From: Natrinema versiforme
GTDB lineage: Archaea; Halobacteriota; Halobacteria; Halobacteriales; Natrialbaceae
Assembly: GCF_005576615.1 (NCBI RefSeq)
Contig: NZ_CP040332.1
Coordinates: 124,001-188,000, forward strand
Reading direction: 5' to 3'
DNA: 64,000 nt
Shown in pieces: positions 8,081-16,597 of the stretch. The notes beneath the pieces were generated by a model. That model was not told the origin of the DNA and searched no databases. It saw only the letters and a list, made by a program, of their open reading frames with translations. The translations under genes were made by a program, and so were the position numbers. Position 1 is the stretch's first letter; each line of letters opens with the position of its first letter.

Positions 8081-9600
8081 CGGCGACCACCCCGATCGCG
8101 CGCCGCTTCGAGGACGGTTCCGAGTCGATCGGCGGGGCCGACCTCGAACGCCCTGACACCCTCGAGCCGGCCGAGGTCGCGGCGGAGCGACTCGAACTCC
8201 CGGTAGCGCTCATAGGCCCGCTCGATATCGTCGAGGCCGCCGGGCTCGTAGAGGACGCTCGGCGCGAGAAACACCGTGACGTCGCTGTCGTTCCGTCTGG
8301 CCAGCGAGACCGTTTCGCGGACCTCGGCCGGATCGGAATCGTCGGTGAAGACGATCGTCCGCGTCGCGGACACGGACGACGCCAGCGACGTCCGGACCGC
8401 GTCGGAAAGCGGCCGATCCCGATCCCGGCAGCTATCGCGCCGCGACTCCGCGTAGAACGGGCGCAGCGTCTCGGCGAACGGATCGGTGTCGCCCTCGAGG
8501 TCCCGAACCGAGTGACGGGCCGTCCGTCGCGTCGCGCCGCCGTGGACTGACGGGGACGGGCCGGCGTCGTCCCGCGTCGCTCGAGGCGTCTCGGAGCGCC
8601 CGCCGTCGGTCGCCTGCGGTCGCGCGTGGGCGGTCGAGGCCTGCGGTGACGGCGTCGCGGGCGTCGGCTCGACATCGAGGAGTTCCCGGCGGATCGTCGC
8701 GTACGCCTCCGCCGTCGCGGCCGGCTCGAGATCGGTCGTCACGCCGCGGTCGCCCACACAGCGGAGCCCGAGCGGATCGTCGCTGTCGCGGGCGTTCTCG
8801 GCCGTCGCGAGCATCACTTCGCGGAGGTAGTCGAGTTTCGTCTCCGACGGCGGGCCGGACGCGAGGGGCCGTCGGTGGTCGACCACGAGGAGCGTCCGGC
8901 GGGTCGTCTCGGTCTCGTACTCGCGGACGTGGGGCGTCGCGAGCCGCGCGGTCGCTTTCCAGTCGATCCGCTTGGCCGCGTCCCCGGGGACGTGTTCCCG
9001 GAGTTCGGACGGCTCGAGGCCGCGGCCCGATCGCCGCAGCGCGTGGTCGCCGTAGACGCTCGTGAGCCGATCGCCGCCCTCGCCGACGTGGATCGCCTGC
9101 GGCCCGCGGGACTCGACCGAGACCGTCGGCGAACCGCCCGCGGCGAACGTCTCGCGGAAGCGGCCGTCGGTCGCGGTCACCCGCGCCGGATCGAACGCGT
9201 GCGTTCCCACAACCGGCCAACTCGCGACCGCGGTCCGCTCCGCGCCGGTCGTCTCCGGTTCGACGGCGACGGCCGTCGCGTCACCGTCGGCCGTCTTCGT
9301 CGCCGTCGGCAACCCCGCGTCGACATCGAGATGCAGCGGGGCCGGGTCCGCGAGCGTCGCGGCGAGGGTCACCGGAACCGATTCGTCGGCGCGGACGCTC
9401 GAGGACGGCATCGACCGGGTGACGGAGAGCCCGCGTCGCGTCCGCTCGAGGGCGGCGAGGAACGCGGACTGGGTCGCGAGGAGCCACGCGCCGATCAGCG
9501 CCACACCGGCCAAGAGGAGGGGACGCTCGAGGACGACCGCGAGCGCGGCCAGAAAGCCCGCGAGAGAGACACAGCCCCACAGGTGACGTGTCACGCGCAT
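8077..9600 (-). CDS. DUF58 domain-containing protein
   Basis: 507 residues. Two N-terminal membrane helices (about 8-45) are followed by a beta-rich region. The DUF58 signature is at about 198-228, with REHVPGDAAKRIDWKATARL and then HVREYE. The C-terminal part resembles a degenerate VWA-like fold with TLLVVDHRRP. DUF58 proteins are partners of MoxR ATPases in surface or cell-envelope assembly. It is the first gene of a three-gene - strand unit that converges on the MoxR operon. The middle (about 330-400) is low complexity and may be a linker. Confidence 0.9.
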   Translation of the reverse strand: MRVTRHLWGCVSLAGFLAALAVVLERPLLLAGVALIGAWLLATQSAFLAALERTRRGLSVTRSMPSSSVRADESVPVTLAATLADPAPLHLDVDAGLPTATKTADGDATAVAVEPETTGAERTAVASWPVVGTHAFDPARVTATDGRFRETFAAGGSPTVSVESRGPQAIHVGEGGDRLTSVYGDHALRRSGRGLEPSELREHVPGDAAKRIDWKATARLATPHVREYETETTRRTLLVVDHRRPLASGPPSETKLDYLREVMLATAENARDSDDPLGLRCVGDRGVTTDLEPAATAEAYATIRRELLDVEPTPATPSPQASTAHARPQATDGGRSETPRATRDDAGPSPSVHGGATRRTARHSVRDLEGDTDPFAETLRPFYAESRRDSCRDRDRPLSDAVRTSLASSVSATRTIVFTDDSDPAEVRETVSLARRNDSDVTVFLAPSVLYEPGGLDDIERAYERYREFESLRRDLGRLEGVRAFEVGPADRLGTVLEAARDRGGRR

Positions 9601-9708
9601 ACTGGTCGTCCCACCGGAACGGGTTTGAAGGTACTGGTCATCGGCGACTGGTGCAATTCCACACCGCGGCGTCGGGGGTCGTTGGACGTGTCGCGTGCGG
9701 ACCGACCG

Positions 9709-9855
9709 TCACTCGTCGTCGCGGCGCTCGCTGAGGTGCTTCCAGATTTCGACGCATCCCGCGCCGTCTCGCAAGTCGTCGACCAGTTCGTCGTCCGCTT
9801 CGTCGGCTTGGTCGGTCGGTTCGGTCTCCTCGGTTGTATCGCTCGTGTCGGCCAT
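9709..9855 (-). CDS. Small acidic protein, 48 residues
   Basis: A short frame starting MADTSDTTEETEPTDQADEA and ending WKHLSERRDDE. The first half is a run of Asp/Glu/Thr, and the second half holds the compact motif ELVDDLRDGAGCVEIWKHLS with a single Cys. Composition and codon use fit a genuine haloarchaeal micro-protein. It reads away from the glycan cluster and lies just upstream of the DUF58 operon in the same direction. Function unknown. Confidence 0.6.
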   Translation of the reverse strand: MADTSDTTEETEPTDQADEADDELVDDLRDGAGCVEIWKHLSERRDDE

Positions 9856-10032
9856 ACGAACCGACCTTGATTCACCGATGGTAATAAGTTTGCACTATTG
9901 GACCCTGATACTCTCACGAGATCGGACCGGTGAAACGGCGGAACTGTTCGGTAGATAACGCCTATGGAAGTATCATCGGTGCTTACCAATGGATACACTT
10001 TTGACCCTGTTTGGAACACTATCGATAGCATC

Positions 10033-11205
10033 ATGTCAGTACTGCTCACCGGCGGAGACGGCTATCTCGGATGGCCGACGGCAGTTCGGATCGCATCTCA
10101 AACCGACGAACAGGTCGTCCTCGTGGACAACTTCGCGCGACGAGGCTGGGTCGAGACCGTCGGCTCGACGAGTGCCACTCCCGTCGCGTCCATGGACGAC
10201 CGCCTCGACGCGCTCGAGGAGGTCCACGGCGTCCGGAACCTCTCGTTCGTCGAGGGCGACCTCACCGACGGCGACTTCGTCGACCAGTTGCTCCGCGTCC
10301 ACGAGCCCGAGACGATCGTCCACACCGCGGCACAGCCGTCCGCGCCGTACTCGCAGATCGGCCGCGAACGAGCCAACTACACCCAGCACAACAATCTCCA
10401 GTCGACACGGAACCTCCTCTGGTCGCTTCACGAAAACGATCTCGAGGACACGCACTTCGTCGAGACCACGACGACCGGCGTCTACGGCGCCCCCTCGTTC
10501 CCCGTCCCCGAAGGCGGCGCGACGATGGAACACGGTGGCGAGCGCGACGAGGTGCCGTTCCCCGCAATGGCCGGCTCGTGGTACCACCTGACGAAATCCC
10601 ACGACGCGGCGAACATGCGACTGGCCCACGAGCAGTTCGACATTCCCGTCTCCGACGTTCGGACGGCGATCACGTACGGCACCGACACGACGGAGACGGC
10701 GGCCGATCCCCGGCTCGGGACGCGGTTCGACTTCGACTACTACTTCGGCGTCGTCGCTCACCGGTTCTGTGCGCAGGCCGTCGCCGGCTACCCCATGACC
10801 GTCTACGGCCGCGGCCAGCAGCGCAAGCCCTTCATCGCGCTCGAGGACGCCGTGGAGGGATTGGCCCGGCTCGCGCTGTCCGATCCGGACGACCGGCCCG
10901 ACGACCACACCGTCTACAATCAGGTCACCCGCGCGATCAGCATCGTCGAGATCGCCGAGACCGTCGCCGACGTGGCCAACGAATACGGGCTCGGCGTCGA
11001 AGTCGAACACTTCGAGAACCCGCGTTCGGAGGACGAGACACACGAGATGGAGATCGAAAACGACCGGTACGACGCGTTGATCGGCGGCCAATCGACGACG
11101 TTCGAGGAGGGCGTCCGCTCGATCATCGAGACGCTGCTCGAGAACGAGTCGACCATCGTCGCCCACGAGGACCGGTTCCTCCCCGACGTACTGAGCGAGG
11201 GCTGA
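10033..11205 (+). CDS. UDP-sulfoquinovose synthase-like NAD-dependent epimerase
   Basis: 390-residue extended SDR. The glycine-rich nucleotide loop is GGDGYLGW (7-14). The DNFARRGW...STSATPVAS block and the WYHLTKSHDAANM motif (Tyr184, Lys188) closely follow SQD1/Agl3, in which UDP-glucose plus sulfite gives UDP-sulfoquinovose. Thr residues at 145-148 (TTTTGVYG) match the catalytic Thr region. The start at 10033 gives the usual N-terminus; the upstream in-frame ATG at 9964 adds non-homologous residues. It begins a + strand operon of sugar-nucleotide enzymes, suggesting a sulfonated sugar in a surface glycan or lipid. Other UDP-sugar epimerase activity cannot be excluded. Confidence 0.78.
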   Translation: MSVLLTGGDGYLGWPTAVRIASQTDEQVVLVDNFARRGWVETVGSTSATPVASMDDRLDALEEVHGVRNLSFVEGDLTDGDFVDQLLRVHEPETIVHTAAQPSAPYSQIGRERANYTQHNNLQSTRNLLWSLHENDLEDTHFVETTTTGVYGAPSFPVPEGGATMEHGGERDEVPFPAMAGSWYHLTKSHDAANMRLAHEQFDIPVSDVRTAITYGTDTTETAADPRLGTRFDFDYYFGVVAHRFCAQAVAGYPMTVYGRGQQRKPFIALEDAVEGLARLALSDPDDRPDDHTVYNQVTRAISIVEIAETVADVANEYGLGVEVEHFENPRSEDETHEMEIENDRYDALIGGQSTTFEEGVRSIIETLLENESTIVAHEDRFLPDVLSEG

Positions 11206-11208
11206 CCC

Positions 11209-12201
11209 GTGCGGGTACTGGTCACCGGCGGCTGTGGGTACATCGGCAGCGCGCTCGTCCGTCGCCTCTCGGAGAACGAGGCGGTCTCCGACGTCGTCGT
11301 TCTCGACTCGCTCGCGACCGGATCACCGCGCTCCCTGCTGGGCGCGGTCGACGGCCTCGAGTTCCGGCGCGGCGACGTTCGGGACGGAGACGATGTCGAG
11401 AGCGCAATGTGCGGCGTCGACCGCGTGATTCACCTCGCGTCGATCACCGGCGCTGCGAGCACGCACGACCGGCCCGAGGAGACGCGTGACGTTATCGTCG
11501 GCGGCACCGAGACCGTCGCGGCGGCGGCCGGTGCGGCGGGCGTCGACTCGGTCGTGTTCGCCTCCTCGTGTAACAGCTACGGCCGCGCGGCGAGTACGAA
11601 CCTCGACGAGACGACGACGCCGGCCCCGCTCAATCCCTACGCCGAGGCGAAAGTCGAGGCCGAACGCGTGGTCCGCGAGGCGGCGGCCGAGCACGGCTTC
11701 TCCGCGACGTCGCTGCGAATGAGTACGAACTACGGCTACGCGCCCGGCATTCGGTTCAACCTCGTCGTCAATCACTTCGTCTTCCGTGGCCTAACCGACC
11801 GGCCGCTGACGATCTACGGCGACGGCGAGAACTGGCGGCCGTTCATCCACGTCCAAGACGCAGCCCGGGCGTACGAACACGCGGCGGTGTTCCCCGAGCG
11901 ATGGCCACGAGACCTGTACAACGTCGGACGCACCGATCAGAACTTCCGTATCGAGGATATCGCCCGCATCGTCAGGCAGGAACTCGGCTGCGACCTCGAG
12001 ATCGTCTACCTCGAGGACGAACAGCCGGGGCCGTCCTACCACGTCGAGTTCGACCGGCTCGCAGAGACCGGATTCGAACCCGAGTGGACGCTTCGAGAGG
12101 GCGTCCGTTCGCTGGCCGACCAGTTCTCCCGATCGAGGGAGCCCGGACGGGCAGTGGCGGCGTCGCCGCGGCAACCGGTCTCGGACGGTGAGTACCGATG
12201 A
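11209..12201 (+). CDS. NAD-dependent nucleotide-sugar epimerase/dehydratase
   Basis: 330-residue extended SDR with GTG start. The cofactor loop is TGGCGYIG (6-13), and the catalytic pair is Tyr144 and Lys148 in NPYAEAK. The SSCNSYG block and RPFIHVQDAARAYEHA are typical of UDP-glucose 4-epimerase-like enzymes acting on nucleotide sugars. It starts three bases after the previous stop and overlaps the next gene by four bases, so it sits within a tightly coupled operon. The exact sugar substrate cannot be told from sequence. Confidence 0.85.
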   Translation: MRVLVTGGCGYIGSALVRRLSENEAVSDVVVLDSLATGSPRSLLGAVDGLEFRRGDVRDGDDVESAMCGVDRVIHLASITGAASTHDRPEETRDVIVGGTETVAAAAGAAGVDSVVFASSCNSYGRAASTNLDETTTPAPLNPYAEAKVEAERVVREAAAEHGFSATSLRMSTNYGYAPGIRFNLVVNHFVFRGLTDRPLTIYGDGENWRPFIHVQDAARAYEHAAVFPERWPRDLYNVGRTDQNFRIEDIARIVRQELGCDLEIVYLEDEQPGPSYHVEFDRLAETGFEPEWTLREGVRSLADQFSRSREPGRAVAASPRQPVSDGEYR

Positions 12202-13202
12202 GCGCGGCCGTCACCGAACCGACCGGCGTCGAGTCGGACCCGGTACACGTCGCGGTCACCGGCGCGGCGGGATATATCGGCAGCCGCGTCGTCGCACAGC
12301 TCCGATCCGAACGACCCGAGTGGTCGATCACGGCGATCGACAACTTCTATCGCGGCTCGCTCGAGCGGATCGACGATGTCGCCGTCGAACACGTCGACAT
12401 TCGACACCGCGACCGGTTGTGGAGCGCGCTCGAGGGGGCCGACATCGTGATGCACCTCGCCGCGATCAGCGGCGTCGAGGACTGCGCATCGAACCCCGAA
12501 CTCGCCTACGAGGTGAACGTGACCGGGACGGGCAACGTCGCCCGGTTCTGCAGACAGAGCGGTGCCGGACTGATCTTCCCGGCGAGCATGGCGGTCGTCG
12601 GCGACCCCCGCAAGTTCCCGATCAGGGCCACTCATCCGCGAGATCCGCTGAACTGGTACGGCCGAACCAAGGTCGTGGGCGAGCGGCTCATCGAGGAACT
12701 CGCCGTCGACTCGTTTCCGGCCCACAAGTTCCTCAAGTCGAACCTGTACGGGGATCACACGGTCGACGACCGGGTGGTCACGAAGGGAACGGTGCTCAAC
12801 TTCTTCGTCGACCGAGCGCTCGCGGCCGAGCCGCTGCCGGTCTACGAGCCGGGCACGCAGTCGCGGAACTTCGTCCACGTCAAAGACGTCGCCAGGTCCT
12901 ATCTCAACAGCGCCGATGTCCTCGTCGAGCAACTGGACGACGACGCGACCGGCGTCGATTCGTTCGCGATCGCCAGCGACGAGGACCCCAGCATCGGTGA
13001 GATCGCCGAGATCGTTCGCGAGTGCGTCGCGGAAGAACGGGGCATCGAGATCGAGACCGAACTGGTCGACAACCCCCGGGACAACGAGACCCTCGTCGAC
13101 GCCTTCCCCGTGGAGACGACGCGGACCCACGACGTCCTCGGCTGGGACCCGACGCACACGGTCGAAGACACGATCCGAAAGCAGCTCAGACAGGCCCCAT
13201 GA
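12198..13202 (+). CDS. NAD-dependent epimerase/dehydratase
   Basis: 334-residue SDR enzyme. The glycine loop is TGAAGYIG (21-28), and the YxxxK pair is Tyr154/Lys158 in NWYGRTK. The segment SMAVVGDP replaces the usual SS-V-YG serine block, so the catalytic Ser/Thr is in a slightly unusual context (Ala-Ser-Met). It overlaps both neighbours by four bases. It probably makes or remodels a nucleotide sugar for the adjacent DUF2304-type glycosyltransferase. Substrate unknown. Confidence 0.83.
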   Translation: MSAAVTEPTGVESDPVHVAVTGAAGYIGSRVVAQLRSERPEWSITAIDNFYRGSLERIDDVAVEHVDIRHRDRLWSALEGADIVMHLAAISGVEDCASNPELAYEVNVTGTGNVARFCRQSGAGLIFPASMAVVGDPRKFPIRATHPRDPLNWYGRTKVVGERLIEELAVDSFPAHKFLKSNLYGDHTVDDRVVTKGTVLNFFVDRALAAEPLPVYEPGTQSRNFVHVKDVARSYLNSADVLVEQLDDDATGVDSFAIASDEDPSIGEIAEIVRECVAEERGIEIETELVDNPRDNETLVDAFPVETTRTHDVLGWDPTHTVEDTIRKQLRQAP

Positions 13203-14233
13203 TCCCGGTTCCCCCCGACCCGCTCGACACGGCGTTACTCGTCCTCGCCGTCGGGATCCTCTACTGGGGATTCGATCGGTACCGCCGCCGATTCGAGCGG
13301 AGCGACCTCCTGATCGCAGTCGCGCTTGCAAGCGGCGTGCTATCGTTCGTGTTCGTCCCCGAGGCGTTCGACGCCATCGGGGGCGTCCTCGACATCGAGC
13401 GTCGATACATCGTCGTCTCGCTGCTCGCGAACGTCGTCCTGCTCGGGGTCGTCTTCCACGTGTTGAATCTCGCCCGACGCGCCAGCGACGAGGTGTCGGC
13501 GCTGACGCGATCGCTGTCCGTCGATCAGGCCCCGGCGACCGACGGCGGCGTCGAAACGGTGTTCGTCGTGATCCCCGCGTACAACGAGGGCGACACCATC
13601 AGCACCGTCGTTTCGTCGCTGCCGGACTCGGTCCGCGGCTACGAGGTCCAGCCGCTGGTCGTGTCGGACGGCTCCGCCGACGAGACCGCCACCAACGCCG
13701 CTGAAAACGGCGCGATGGTCGTCGAACACCCGATCAATCAGGGGCAGGGCGGCGCCCTGAAAACGGGGTTCGAGATCGCGCTCGAGAACGAGGCGGCCAT
13801 CGTCGTCACCCTCGACGGCGACGGACAACACCCGCCGGACGAACTCGAGCGACTCGTCGCACCGATCGTCGACGACGAGGCCGATTACGTCATGGGGTCG
13901 CGGTATCTCGGCGTCGATCGCTCCGGGAACGGCGTCGTCCGTCGGACCGGCATCCGGTTTTTCACCGGCGTGATCAACGTCCTGATGAACACCGCGATTA
14001 CCGACTGTACGAACGGCTACCGTGCGATCCGCGGCTCGATGCTCGAGCGACTCACGCTGACGGAGGAGCGGTTCAACGCGCCCGAACTGATCATCGAAGC
14101 GCGGAAGAACGGCCTCCGACTCGAGGAGATCCCGATCCGGATCGAGGATCGGAAAGACGGCGACACGAAGAAACCCAAGCTGGGCTTTGCGGTCGGCCTG
14201 ACGCGCATCATCGTCGTCGCGTGGCTGCGATGA
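13199..14233 (+). CDS. Glycosyltransferase family 2 with N-terminal DUF2304-like membrane domain
   Basis: 344 residues. The first about 95 residues hold three hydrophobic helices in a DUF2304-like arrangement (LLVLAVGILYWG; VALASGVLSFVFV; IVVSLLANVVLLG). Residues 118-344 are a GT2 domain with VFVVIPAYNEG and the metal-binding DGD at 206-208 in VTLDGDGQHPPDE. The enzyme class resembles dolichyl-phosphate sugar synthases. In many archaea DUF2304 and GT2 are separate neighbouring genes, so this is a natural fusion. ATG 13199 overlaps the previous stop; the longer in-frame start at 13022 lies inside the upstream gene and was rejected. Confidence 0.88.
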   Translation: MIPVPPDPLDTALLVLAVGILYWGFDRYRRRFERSDLLIAVALASGVLSFVFVPEAFDAIGGVLDIERRYIVVSLLANVVLLGVVFHVLNLARRASDEVSALTRSLSVDQAPATDGGVETVFVVIPAYNEGDTISTVVSSLPDSVRGYEVQPLVVSDGSADETATNAAENGAMVVEHPINQGQGGALKTGFEIALENEAAIVVTLDGDGQHPPDELERLVAPIVDDEADYVMGSRYLGVDRSGNGVVRRTGIRFFTGVINVLMNTAITDCTNGYRAIRGSMLERLTLTEERFNAPELIIEARKNGLRLEEIPIRIEDRKDGDTKKPKLGFAVGLTRIIVVAWLR

Positions 14234-14312
14234 CGCCCCACTGCGCCGCCGGTCTCGACCGGCGGGTACCGGCCCAGCGCCCGCGGCCGCAGCGAACACC
14301 CCTACGGCTACC

Positions 14313-14966
14313 ATGAGAGTAAACGAAACGCGCAAACGAAACGTGGAAAAGACGTTCGAACGCTGTATCGAAGCCCACGTCAGGGACGCGTCCGTCCTCG
14401 ACATCGGCTGTGTCGCACACGACTCCGACAAACGCCACGACGAGCCGTGGTTACACGAACTCGTCGTTCGGACGGCCGACGACGCGGTCGGCGTCGACAT
14501 CCTCGAGGACGAACTCGAAGCGCTCGACGACGCCGGCTACGACGTCGCTCACGGCGACGCACAGGCGCTCGCGCTCGAGGAGACGTTCGACGTGATCGTC
14601 ATCGGCGAACTGATCGAGCACCTCGTCGACTTCGACGGGCTGTTGCGATCGATCGACGACCACCTCGCCGAGAGCGGCAGGCTCGTCATTACGACGCCGA
14701 ACGCGACGGCGGTCCACTGGACCGCGCTGCGCCTGCTGGACCAGGAGTTCGTCAACACTGATCACACGTGCTGGTTCGACGCGACCACGCTGACCCAACT
14801 CCTCGAGCGATACGGCTTCGAGCCGACCGAGATCACGTATGTCGGCGACTGTCGGCTCACACTCGAGGACCCGCTGCAGGCCGGCGGCTGGCTGTGCGAG
14901 CGCCTCCTGCCCGACCGCGTCGGGAAGAGCACGCTCGCCGTCGTCGCCACGCGCAGCGGCGAGTAA
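14313..14966 (+). CDS. Class I SAM-dependent methyltransferase
   Basis: 217 residues with motif I as VLDIGCVAHDSD, motif II acidic VGVDILEDE, and the ubiE/coq-like block FDVIVIGELIEHLVD. The loop after DIGC lacks the usual GxG glycines (CVAHDSDK), as in some glycan O-methyltransferases. It follows the GT2 gene after 79 bases on the same strand. Methylation of a sugar in the glycan is the likely role, inferred from context. Confidence 0.85.
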   Translation: MRVNETRKRNVEKTFERCIEAHVRDASVLDIGCVAHDSDKRHDEPWLHELVVRTADDAVGVDILEDELEALDDAGYDVAHGDAQALALEETFDVIVIGELIEHLVDFDGLLRSIDDHLAESGRLVITTPNATAVHWTALRLLDQEFVNTDHTCWFDATTLTQLLERYGFEPTEITYVGDCRLTLEDPLQAGGWLCERLLPDRVGKSTLAVVATRSGE

Positions 14967-15246
14967 CCGATTGCTTCGGAGAAACGATCGCCGACGGCAG
15001 TCGATGCCGCTCGTTTTCGGCCGCGTATTCCACAGCTGTTCGTTCTCGAGTGAGAACCGAACGGTCGCTGCCACCTCTTCTCGAGCGGAGTCGTCGCTGA
15101 CCGCCCCCATCAGCGGAGTGTCGTAGCGAGTGCCAGAGAGAACGAGCGGTACAGCGAGGCGGGTCGTCGATATCTGTGTTCCGAGGTCTTCTCGTCCGGG
15201 TCAGATCAATCGTCGCTACAGAACACGAAGTTCGAATCCGGGCCGG

Positions 15247-16587
15247 TTACCGACGGAAGCCGGCCGCCGTTGCGAGCCGACCGAACCGGGCGCGGAGCCC
15301 GGACCCCGCGACCTCGCGCTCGCGAGCGACGTCCGCGAGGAGGTCGCCGACCCGGTCGCCGAGTTCGTCCCACCGATGCTGTCGGTCGACGAACGCGACG
15401 CCCCGTTCGCCCATCGAGCGGCGGCGGTCCGGGTCGGCGGCGAGTTCGCGCAGCGCCGTCGCGACGGCGTCCGGATCATTCTCGACGGCGAGCCCGGCAC
15501 CGGATTCCTCAGTGACGGACTCGATCTCCGCGACGGCGCTCGCGACGTAGGGCGTTCCGACGGCCATCGTCTCGAGGAACTTCGTCGGGCGCGCGTAATC
15601 GAGCGCGTGCTCGGTCTTCAGCGGCACCAGACTGATCGCCGACGACGCGACCAGCGCCGGAATCTCCTCGCGAGGAACCGGCCCGTTGATCCGGACGCGG
15701 TCGTCGATAGCCAACCGCGAGCTGAGCGCCTCGAGTTCCGCCCGGCGTTCGCCGAAGCCGTAGACGACGAGGTCGTGCTCGATCTCGGCGCGTCGAAACC
15801 CGCGCAGGAACGGCTCGAAGGCCTGCCCCTCGCCTAACTTCCCCGTGTAGATGATCCGCGGCTCCTCGTCGGTCGCGATCGATGGGTCGAACAGGTCGTC
15901 GTCGACGCCGAACGGGACCGTCTCGATCCGCTCCTTGTCGATATCGTACTCCGCTTGGTACTGTGCTGCCATTGTCGGCGTGAGGGCGATGAGCCGGTCG
16001 CAGCGCTCGATCGCGACCCGCTCCATCCACCGCAGCAGCCGGTAGGCGAGCGACCGTTCGTCGGTGAACCCGAAATCGACCGCGTTCTCGAGCCAGCGGT
16101 CGTAGACATCGACGACGAGCCCGCGCCCGGTCGCCAGCGCCGCGAGGCCGGGCACGAGCGTCGTGTGCGGGCCGATCTGGACGACCACGCAGTCGTACTT
16201 GCGGCCATGGACGAGCACGTAGACGGTCGCGAGCACCGCGAAGATAACGTGGTTCAGGATCCGCTCGAGGTTCGTCCGGTCGTCGACGGGCTGATAGGTG
16301 AACAGCCGCGTGACGGGAACGCCGCCGATCCGATCGGTCGACCACGGGCGGTAGCGGCGCTCGAACTCCCCGACGGGGACGGACGGCTGGGGACAGACGA
16401 CGCGGGATTCGACGGTCTCGGGCGTGTTCCGGAGGAGCTTCTCCCACCGGTGTGCGCCGGCCATCGACTCCGGCGGGAACAGTTGCGAGACGACCAAGAC
16501 GGACGACTCGTCGGTATCGCCCTCGGCGTCCGAAGCGCTCTCGTCGCGGGCGCGGCTCCGACTCGAGGATGCTGTCGATGCTGACAT
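15247..16587 (-). CDS. Glycosyltransferase family 4
   Basis: 446 residues, GT-B fold. The N-terminal acceptor-binding half opens with VLVVSQLFPPESMAGAHRWE, after about 40 low-complexity Ser/Arg/Asp residues. The C-terminal half has IIYTGKLGEGQAFEPFLRGF and PTKFLETMAVGTPYVAS, the conserved nucleotide-sugar loop of GT4 enzymes. ATG 16587 was chosen over 16650, which would overlap the upstream gene. It is 10 bases downstream of the WecC-like gene in a - strand operon that also includes an epimerase. Confidence 0.88.
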   Translation of the reverse strand: MSASTASSSRSRARDESASDAEGDTDESSVLVVSQLFPPESMAGAHRWEKLLRNTPETVESRVVCPQPSVPVGEFERRYRPWSTDRIGGVPVTRLFTYQPVDDRTNLERILNHVIFAVLATVYVLVHGRKYDCVVVQIGPHTTLVPGLAALATGRGLVVDVYDRWLENAVDFGFTDERSLAYRLLRWMERVAIERCDRLIALTPTMAAQYQAEYDIDKERIETVPFGVDDDLFDPSIATDEEPRIIYTGKLGEGQAFEPFLRGFRRAEIEHDLVVYGFGERRAELEALSSRLAIDDRVRINGPVPREEIPALVASSAISLVPLKTEHALDYARPTKFLETMAVGTPYVASAVAEIESVTEESGAGLAVENDPDAVATALRELAADPDRRRSMGERGVAFVDRQHRWDELGDRVGDLLADVAREREVAGSGLRARFGRLATAAGFRR

Positions 16588-16597
16588 GCGTAGTGAA

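Noticed and set aside
6555-8156. Long + strand open frame (533 codons) opposite the DUF58 operon genes
   Set aside because: It is antisense to three well-supported overlapping genes; the translation is Arg/Gly-rich and unlike a haloarchaeal protein. High GC produces such shadow frames.
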